Source of the DNA: Halioglobus sp.
GTDB taxonomy: Bacteria; Pseudomonadota; Gammaproteobacteria; Pseudomonadales; Halieaceae
Assembly (NCBI GenBank): GCA_020443345.1
Contig: JAGRIH010000022.1
Location: 104,144-168,143 of the forward strand
Reading direction: 5' to 3'
DNA length: 64,000 bases
Both the position numbers and the translations under genes were made by a program. The notes beneath the pieces are model-generated. The model was not told the DNA's origin. It ran no database searches and saw only the letters and a program-made list of their open reading frames with translations. Below are positions 18,138 to 25,016 of this stretch, in pieces (the first letter of the stretch is position 1; each line of letters begins with the position of its first letter).

Positions 18138-19976
18138 TCAGCGCCACCAGGTCCAGGCTCGCAGTCGCAGCCAGTTGGCCAGATCGTGGGTCCATATCCA
18201 GAACAGGTTGGCCTCACTCACCGTGATCTTGCCGACGCCCTCCATGCCCGGTTGCAGCAGCAGGTCGTCCGCCAGCAGGCTCGCCTCCACGCGAAAAAAA
18301 TTGCGGCCTCCCTCAGCAGTGGACACCGGGGTGATTTTATCCACCCGTAATTCCAGCACGCGGCTGGGCATGCTGGCGAGAATCAGTTTGCCGGGCTGGC
18401 CCGGCGCAACGGGTGCTATATCCTGCTCGTCGACTTTTAATACAATGCGGTAGTCGTCCATTGGCGCAACCTTGAACAGGACATCCCCCCGGCTCACCGG
18501 TGTGCCCAGTCGCTGGCTGAGATCGCCCTCGATCACCATGCCGTCAAACGGCGCCACCAGCCTGGTCCGCGCGAGCTGTTCATCGATGAGTTCCAGCTCG
18601 GCATCGGCCTGGTCAATTTTGGCGCTGATAATACTGACTTCGGCTCGATTGTGTTGTGCCATGGCCTCGCGGGACTCGCTGACCATTTGTCGGCGCAGGG
18701 TTGACCACTTCAGGCGCTGCAGGCGCAGGTCGCTCTCATCCAGCGCGCCCATCAGCTGGTTCGCGGACACCAGGTCGCCGGCCCCGACCTCTACGGAGGA
18801 GATATAACCGTCTATGGGGGCGGCGACAGTGCGCTGTACGCTGCCCTCAACCACCGCTTTGGCGGTTACTCGCCATGCGCCCTGTGCAAAACTGAAAAAC
18901 ACCAGCAGGATGACTGCACCCAGGCAAGCCAGCTTAAGCTTGATATGCTCTGGGCCGAACAGCCGGGTGACGATGCCCCTGAGGCTGCGCCCGGCCTTAA
19001 CGGGCAGGGCCTGTTCGTCCCTGTGCTGCAGCCAGAGCCCCGGTGCCACCAGTGCGACCAGCTGTTCGATCTCCAGTACGTCGGCCTCTGTCAGCGGTTG
19101 GCCCGAGTCCCGTTCCAGCGTCAGGGCACCCAGAATTTCTCCCTGCGCGGTGATGGGGATGGAGCACACGTTGCCGTGGCCCAATTGCTTCGCGAGTTCG
19201 GCGTGTGCCTGGTTGATTACCGGTGCTCGAGCGTCCGGTGGCGGATATAGGACGGTCCTGTCCTGGTCGACAGCCTCATCCATGGCCGCGCTGATCGCCT
19301 GGATCAGGTTGGACTCATGCTGGAAACGGGCACTGTGGGAAAGAACCTGGACGAGTATTCGTCTGCCCTTGCGCAGACCCAGGCTAACCCGCTGGCAGCC
19401 AAATCGGGCGGCCAGCCTGGTCACTAAAGTGGTGGCGCTGCCACGGAACGTCTGCTGGTCGAGACAGGCCGCAGCCGCCGAAAAAATTTCCTGCAGGTTA
19501 GTGTCACCAGTAGCCTGCGGACACTGGTCAAGGGCGTAATTGAGCCATTCGCTGTTCCAGCGCAACAGGTTTGCCACCGTTTGGCGCTGTGGTTTGTCCC
19601 TGTCGCTCATGTCGAGCACAACGACATACGGTTTGCCGCCCGCAGTGAGCGGCTGATAAAGGCGGATTCCTGGCCCGGTGGCTTCATCACCGGCGTGTTT
19701 TTCAAGGTGTGTCTTGTTGCGCACGGCGGTGAGCAGAACTCTGCGAGCCTGGTCGGCGCTTATGGGCGAGGGTTCGGGCCAGGACGCCTCGAGCCGGGAC
19801 TCCTGCCCATTGGCGCTGATCCTGAACAGCAGGCCGCGGGATATGCCCTGCAGCATGGTGCACTGGAGGCCGAGCCAGTGTCCAGCCGCGGCCGGGTGCG
19901 CACTGCCCGCACGCGCCGGGTTGGGCGCCGTGGGTTTTACGCTGTCAATCGGCGGTTTACTGTGTGCGGCTTGCAA
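18138..19976 (-). CDS. GAF-domain / HlyD membrane fusion protein
   Basis: A 612-residue protein with a cytoplasmic N-terminal half containing a GAF domain (~165-315), a single TM (~348-366), then a HlyD-like periplasmic part with split lipoyl domain (~375-400 and ~490-530), a short coiled coil and a beta-barrel. GAF domains bind small ligands or cyclic nucleotides, so export could be gated by a cytoplasmic signal; that is inference. The annotated start is TTG at 19976, with AGGT just upstream and a good promoter ~50 bases away; the first in-frame ATG is at residue 41, so the N-terminus is uncertain. First gene of the left-arm operon. Confidence 0.85.
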   Translation of the reverse strand: MQAAHSKPPIDSVKPTAPNPARAGSAHPAAAGHWLGLQCTMLQGISRGLLFRISANGQESRLEASWPEPSPISADQARRVLLTAVRNKTHLEKHAGDEATGPGIRLYQPLTAGGKPYVVVLDMSDRDKPQRQTVANLLRWNSEWLNYALDQCPQATGDTNLQEIFSAAAACLDQQTFRGSATTLVTRLAARFGCQRVSLGLRKGRRILVQVLSHSARFQHESNLIQAISAAMDEAVDQDRTVLYPPPDARAPVINQAHAELAKQLGHGNVCSIPITAQGEILGALTLERDSGQPLTEADVLEIEQLVALVAPGLWLQHRDEQALPVKAGRSLRGIVTRLFGPEHIKLKLACLGAVILLVFFSFAQGAWRVTAKAVVEGSVQRTVAAPIDGYISSVEVGAGDLVSANQLMGALDESDLRLQRLKWSTLRRQMVSESREAMAQHNRAEVSIISAKIDQADAELELIDEQLARTRLVAPFDGMVIEGDLSQRLGTPVSRGDVLFKVAPMDDYRIVLKVDEQDIAPVAPGQPGKLILASMPSRVLELRVDKITPVSTAEGGRNFFRVEASLLADDLLLQPGMEGVGKITVSEANLFWIWTHDLANWLRLRAWTWWR

Positions 19977-20281
19977 TTACCTGGTCCCGTTGGCATCAGG
20001 GCTTTAAGGTGCGCTGTTGGCAGGCATTATGGGTAGCCGGTGTCGATAAGACAATAGACTGCCTTCAGTCAGACTGGATTTTAGTATCAGTGCCCGTCGC
20101 AGGCGATTTGTGTACCGGATTGTCAGGCCACAACATGACGGTTGGGTCGGCATTTATACCTGTGGTGAAAAAGTTCTGATAAGTGTAGTCGAAGCTTGAA
20201 CGCACTGAAGGAGTTGGATTACTCTCCCAGGAAGGGTGGAGTGGAAGCCGAAAAAATGCGCAACCACATAAGATCTCGAAC
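19977..20281. other. Divergent control region between the two arms
   Basis: 305 bases separating the left (minus) and right (plus) operons, with no supported ORF. A good minus-strand promoter lies at 20026-20054. For the plus strand I see no clear sigma-70 pair; an imperfect inverted repeat at 20221-20242 lies ~40 bases before the adaptor start and could be an operator or leader hairpin. Confidence 0.6.
20026..20054 (-). promoter_or_regulatory. Candidate sigma-70 promoter of the export operon
   Basis: On the minus strand TTGTCT (20054-20049) is followed after exactly 17 bases by CATAAT (20031-20026). The predicted transcript start near 20019 leaves a ~43-base leader before the TTG start at 19976. 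This is the best consensus match in the divergent region. Confidence 0.55.
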
Positions 20282-21187
20282 ATGGGAAGAAATTTGATCA
20301 CTGATAAACGCAGGTTATCGCGGTATCGCGGGCCCTGGCTTGTTCTATTTGTCGTTCACGGGCTTTTAACCGTAAATCTTTCTCTGGCAGAGAAGTTGCC
20401 GGCCCTGGACTGCGTGATAGCCCCCTACCAGGTTGTTGACCTGGCCAGCCCTGTGCCCGGTGTGCTGGACAAGATCTATGTCGATCGCAGCGACTTTATC
20501 AAGCAGGGTGACGTGGCGGCGAGTCTGGAGGCGGGCGTGGAGCATGCATCGGTGGTGCTTGCCAGGGCCAGAGCGGCCATAGACTCTGAGGTGCAGGTCA
20601 ATTCGGTCAACCTGGATTTCGATAAGCGCCGCAAAGACCGCATGGACGCGCTGTACCAGAAGAAAAGTATTTCAATTGACCTGAAGGAAGAAGCCGAGCG
20701 CGAGCAGCGCCTGTCCATGTGGCGCCTGCAGCAGGCGAGGGATCTGAAAGGTATTCGCCAGCTCGAATTACTGCGGGCCGAGGAGCAGCTACAGCAAAAA
20801 ACGATTCGCACCCCGTTTTCCGGGTTTGTCCTAAAGCGCTACAAGGGCGCGGGGGAGTATGTGGAAGACCAACCGATCATGCGCATCGCCCAGCTCGATC
20901 CGCTCGCTGTAGAGGCCGTTGTACCCATTGATTTGCATGGCCAGTTGAAGGCAGGTATGCGTGCCCAGGTATACACGCAAGGTGATAACGGGCAATCCTA
21001 CGAGGCGCAGGTGATCACAATTGACCGGGCGGGGGACGCAGCCAGCGGAACCTTTGGCGTGCGCCTCACACTGCCAAATCCGGATTACCGGGTTCTCGCG
21101 GGTGTGAAGTGCCTGCTGAAGTTCAGTGCAGGCGTAGCGCACAGCCCGGTTATGCCCGGCGGCGACAACCCCACGGCGCTGCGTTAA
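20282..21187 (+). CDS. HlyD-type periplasmic adaptor (membrane fusion protein), right arm
   Basis: A 301-residue paralogue of the adaptor at 13091-13939: N-terminal hydrophobic signal/anchor (~18-36), PALDC near the mature start, lipoyl-like halves around a helical hairpin (~90-165), and a beta-barrel with AASGTFGVRLTLPN. Like its paralogue it has no adjacent RND or ABC transporter. The start is ATG 20282, which suits the signal sequence. It leads the right-arm operon, 58 bases ahead of giant protein 2. One adaptor per giant protein suggests substrate-specific adaptors serving one shared SecA/M50/GAF core. Confidence 0.88.
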   Translation: MGRNLITDKRRLSRYRGPWLVLFVVHGLLTVNLSLAEKLPALDCVIAPYQVVDLASPVPGVLDKIYVDRSDFIKQGDVAASLEAGVEHASVVLARARAAIDSEVQVNSVNLDFDKRRKDRMDALYQKKSISIDLKEEAEREQRLSMWRLQQARDLKGIRQLELLRAEEQLQQKTIRTPFSGFVLKRYKGAGEYVEDQPIMRIAQLDPLAVEAVVPIDLHGQLKAGMRAQVYTQGDNGQSYEAQVITIDRAGDAASGTFGVRLTLPNPDYRVLAGVKCLLKFSAGVAHSPVMPGGDNPTALR

Positions 21188-21245
21188 GCCGTTATGGTGC
21201 TTTTCGTTTTCTTCGGGCGCCGGTTGTTGGGCAGGGTGGCGTGAT

Positions 21246-24200
21246 GTGAGGTTTGACCGGCGACTGCTCCGTCGCTTACTCGGCTTGACCAGGGCCGGAG
21301 ATACCCGATCTTTTCTTTCATTCGAACCCCTGGAATCCCGGCTGCTGTTGTCGGCTGACCCATTGGCTGGTGCAACTGTGCTGGATGGTTTTGATGGGGC
21401 CGGCCTGCAGGCGGACTACCAGATATTCGACGAGAGCATTCTGGCCCGCCAGCTTGACGAGGCGATTGAGAGCGAGCTGCAATTTACCGGCCTTGCGGCG
21501 GAGCCATTGCCGGAGTTGTCGGCGACAGCTGGCAGTGTAAACCGCCGGGAACTCATCTTTGTCGACACTTCGGTCGACGACTACCAGCACCTGTTGCAGG
21601 ATATCGGGCAACCCGGCGAGCACACCAGTTATCAGATCATCCTGTTGCAGGCCGATAGAGACGGTGTGCAGCAGATGTCTGCGGCGCTGGCAGGCCAACA
21701 AGGTATCGATGCCATACACCTGGTCTCTCATGGCAGCGCGGGGAATCTGCAACTGGGAAATAGCCTGTTGCATTCAGGCAGCCTGGCGCATTACCAGGCG
21801 GAACTGGTTGGCTGGCGTGCAGCGCTGTCCGTCGATGCGGACCTGTTGATCTACAGTTGTGACGTCGCGGCAGGTTTTGCGGGAGAGGACTTTCTGGACA
21901 GTATTGCGGGCCTGGTTGGTGTTGATGTGGCCGCGTCCGATGACCTCACCGGGGCACCAGCACTGGGCGCCGATTGGGAACTGGAATACCAGTCGGGTAC
22001 AGTGGAAACAGCATCCGCTTTCCCGCAGGACGCGCCACTGCTGTGGCAGGGCATGTTAGCGTTGAATGCCTACGAGTCGTTCAGTTACGGCGCGGGCACA
22101 CTGGAGGGCGATGCTGGTGGCAGCGGCTGGGCCACGCCCTGGGCCACGAACTATGGGACTTCCGCTACCGTTAATACCACGGGCCTGGTCAGTCCCACTG
22201 GCACCCTTGCGGTACACGGTGGCGCCGGGCAAATGGGTACGGCTATTCTGTTCAGCCAGACCCGGAACATGGCTGCAACGGTGGGTGCCGACGGGACGAC
22301 CCTCTGGGCCAGTTTCCTGCTTAAGGCGGACATCGCACCGGCCGCAGGTATTTCTCTGCAGTTGGGCGGAGGGGTTGGGGCCGACACGGTGACCATTGGT
22401 ACCGTTAACAGTGATTTTCAGGTTACCAAGAATTCCTCCCCTTTCGGTGCGGCCACAATCGACGACGTGGTGGTGGATGGGCAGACCTATTTATTAGTTG
22501 TCCGGGTAGACTTCACCGCCGGCAACGACACGGTTACCCTCTATGTCGATCCGAGTCCGCATCTGGCAGGCCCGGATTCGGTGTCCACCGCGCAGCTGAC
22601 CATCGCAGACCTGGGAAATTTCAGCCGGGTTGGCATGACTGGCGGTTTTTCGGGCAACATCTCGATGATCGATGAGATCCGTATCGGTGACAGCTTTGCT
22701 GACGTCACTCCGGCAACGCCTGCCAACAATGCGCCCACGGGGTCCGGCAGTCTGAGCACCACGGCGCTGGATGACAACGCCGGTGCATCGGCCCTGTTCG
22801 GTGGCCTGAGTGTCAGCGATGCCGATGCGGATGAAAGTGACCTGGTGCTGCGTATCACCCTGGGCACGGCGGGAGCGGGCAGCATCAGCGGCGGCGGTTT
22901 TATCGATAGCGGCGGTGGGGTGTACACCAGCACCGGCCACACGGTGGCGACGGCCAACGCGGCCCTGGCCGATACACGGTTCACGCCGGCCGACAACACC
23001 GGCTCCAGCGGCACCTTCACCACGGACATCAGTGTGGCGGTGGATGACCTGGAATCGGGGTTTCAGGGTGTGCTGGCGCCGACGGCGGTGACGATCACCC
23101 GGATCAATGATGATCCGACCACGGACAACGCCATTGCCGACCAGGCTGCCACCGAGGGTGTGCCGTACACTTTTGCCTTTGCCGCCGACACGTTTGGCGA
23201 TGTGGATGGGGATAGCCTGACCTACAGTGCGCAATTGAGCGGTGGTGGTGCCTTGCCCGGCTGGCTGACGTTTACCCCTGCAACGCGCACCTTCAGCGGC
23301 ACCCCGGGCAACGCGGATGTGGGCATGCTCACGGTGGCGGTCACGGCGGACGACCTCAACGGTGGTACCGGGGCGGTCGATACCTTCGATCTGGTGGTGG
23401 GCAATACCAACAATGCGCCCACGGGACAGGTGACCCTCAGCGGTACGCCAGCAGAAGACCAACTGCTTTCGGTCGCCAACGACCTGGCCGATGTGGATGG
23501 CATAAGCGGCTTGATCACTTACCAGTGGCAGCGCAACGGATCCGACATTCCCGGCGAGAATGGTACCGTCTACACGCTGGTGCAGGGAGATGTGAATGCC
23601 ACCATCACGGTGGTGGCCCGCTACACCGATGACGGCGGTTTTAATGAAAGCGTGCTCAGCAACACACTGGGCCCCGTAAATAACGTCAACGATGCACCGA
23701 CCGGGGTACCTGTCGTTACTGGTATCGCCAGGGCGGGTGAAACCCTGACCGTCGATGCGTCAGCAATCGCGGATGACGACGGCCTGGGGAACTTCAACTT
23801 TATCTGGGAGCGCTCTGCGAATGGAGGTCTGAACTGGACAACGGTGGGTGCTGGCAGCAACTATGTGCTCACTGCGGCGGATGTGGCTACGGAAATTCGG
23901 GTGCAGGTCAACTATACCGATGCCCAGGCGACGGCGGAAAGCCTGTCCAGCGCTGCCGTGACCCCCACGCCAGCTGAGACGAACCCACCGGTTGAGCCGC
24001 CTGTAGAGCCGCCGGTTGAGCCACCGGTTGAACCGCCGGTTGAGCCACCCGTGGAGCCACCGGTCGAACCGCCTGTAGAGCCTCCCGTGGAGCCGCCGGT
24101 TGAGCCACCGTTTGAGCCGCCGGTGGAGCCGCCCGTGGAACCGCCGGTGGAGCCGCCCGTGGAACCGCCGGTAGAGCCACCGGTTGAACCGCCGATCGAG

Positions 24201-25016
24201 CCGCCCGTGAAACCGCCGGTCGAGCCCCCAAAAATACCGCCGGCAGCGCTGCTTCCACAACTGTCCAATACAGATCTGGAGTTGCTGGGTAACGTGATCA
24301 ATGATCGGGAAGAACCGGATTCTATCGATATCCTGGAGTTTGAGGAGGAGTCACCGACAGCAGAGGAACCGGCAGATGAAGAAAACACACCCCCTGGTCT
24401 GGGGGCCGATGACATAATTGAACGGCGAATCGTGTATGGCGGGGGTGCGGTTACCACGGACTATCTGGACGCAAGCCGGGACAGTCTGGATGACGAAGGG
24501 CTTTCCGGACTGACAACGGTATTTGGCGACAGCTCCGGGTTATCCGCTCTCGCCGTCAACTTGACATCGGATCGGGATCCCTCAGCACCCGAGAAGGTGG
24601 TGAGCGTGGTGACGGATAGTGTCGCTGCGGCGTTCGACTCGGCTATCGACCCGATGCTGTTTGTGTCGTCACAGGGATTTTCCAATGGCCTGGACCGAAT
24701 GCGGGAAACGCTCCAGGATGGTGTCGACCGGGTGCAGGCGGTACTGGGCGGTACGACGACAGTGACGGCGGGAGTCACGGCCGGCTATGTCATCTGGCTG
24801 GTCCGTAGCGGCATCCTGGTGAGTGCTGCGATGAGCGCCCTGCCGGCCTGGCGCTTTATGGACCCTCTGCCGATTCTTGCGCAGGGCAGCAGAAAATCGG
24901 ATGACGCCGATGACGAGGAGTCGCTGGAGTCCATGATCGAAGATGCTGCAACAGATGACGGCCCGGATGCTGATCATGACTCAAATGACCCGACGGAGCG
25001 CTCTCCTTTACCATGA
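21246..25016 (+). CDS. LEPR-XLL/DUF4347 surface protein 2 (1256 aa)
   Basis: It has the same ends as the 3449-residue protein but a shorter middle. An N-terminal basic stretch precedes FEPLESRLLLSAD (26-38). A DUF4347-type domain (~98-262) has H162 and C205. A LamG/concanavalin-like domain (~270-495), cadherin-like modules (~500-722) and Ig-like repeats (~725-910) follow. Then come a (PPVE)n stalk (~914-999), a helical region, a hydrophobic segment (~1172-1197), DPLPILA at 1206-1212 and a long acidic tail. The start is GTG 21246 with AGGGTGG upstream; the nearby ATG at 21244 is out of frame and immediately stops. Its stop overlaps the kinase start (ATGA), so the two are translationally coupled. 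Probable cell-surface adhesin; ligand unknown. Confidence 0.9.
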   Translation: MRFDRRLLRRLLGLTRAGDTRSFLSFEPLESRLLLSADPLAGATVLDGFDGAGLQADYQIFDESILARQLDEAIESELQFTGLAAEPLPELSATAGSVNRRELIFVDTSVDDYQHLLQDIGQPGEHTSYQIILLQADRDGVQQMSAALAGQQGIDAIHLVSHGSAGNLQLGNSLLHSGSLAHYQAELVGWRAALSVDADLLIYSCDVAAGFAGEDFLDSIAGLVGVDVAASDDLTGAPALGADWELEYQSGTVETASAFPQDAPLLWQGMLALNAYESFSYGAGTLEGDAGGSGWATPWATNYGTSATVNTTGLVSPTGTLAVHGGAGQMGTAILFSQTRNMAATVGADGTTLWASFLLKADIAPAAGISLQLGGGVGADTVTIGTVNSDFQVTKNSSPFGAATIDDVVVDGQTYLLVVRVDFTAGNDTVTLYVDPSPHLAGPDSVSTAQLTIADLGNFSRVGMTGGFSGNISMIDEIRIGDSFADVTPATPANNAPTGSGSLSTTALDDNAGASALFGGLSVSDADADESDLVLRITLGTAGAGSISGGGFIDSGGGVYTSTGHTVATANAALADTRFTPADNTGSSGTFTTDISVAVDDLESGFQGVLAPTAVTITRINDDPTTDNAIADQAATEGVPYTFAFAADTFGDVDGDSLTYSAQLSGGGALPGWLTFTPATRTFSGTPGNADVGMLTVAVTADDLNGGTGAVDTFDLVVGNTNNAPTGQVTLSGTPAEDQLLSVANDLADVDGISGLITYQWQRNGSDIPGENGTVYTLVQGDVNATITVVARYTDDGGFNESVLSNTLGPVNNVNDAPTGVPVVTGIARAGETLTVDASAIADDDGLGNFNFIWERSANGGLNWTTVGAGSNYVLTAADVATEIRVQVNYTDAQATAESLSSAAVTPTPAETNPPVEPPVEPPVEPPVEPPVEPPVEPPVEPPVEPPVEPPVEPPFEPPVEPPVEPPVEPPVEPPVEPPVEPPIEPPVKPPVEPPKIPPAALLPQLSNTDLELLGNVINDREEPDSIDILEFEEESPTAEEPADEENTPPGLGADDIIERRIVYGGGAVTTDYLDASRDSLDDEGLSGLTTVFGDSSGLSALAVNLTSDRDPSAPEKVVSVVTDSVAAAFDSAIDPMLFVSSQGFSNGLDRMRETLQDGVDRVQAVLGGTTTVTAGVTAGYVIWLVRSGILVSAAMSALPAWRFMDPLPILAQGSRKSDDADDEESLESMIEDAATDDGPDADHDSNDPTERSPLP
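23984..24242 (+). repeat. 12-bp-period tract encoding the (PPVE)n stalk of surface protein 2
   Basis: About twenty units of Pro-Pro-Val-Glu with a few variants (PFE, PIE, PVK). Synonymous variation between units is high. Counterpart of 3190-3388; in both proteins it precedes the C-terminal membrane segment. Confidence 0.9.
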
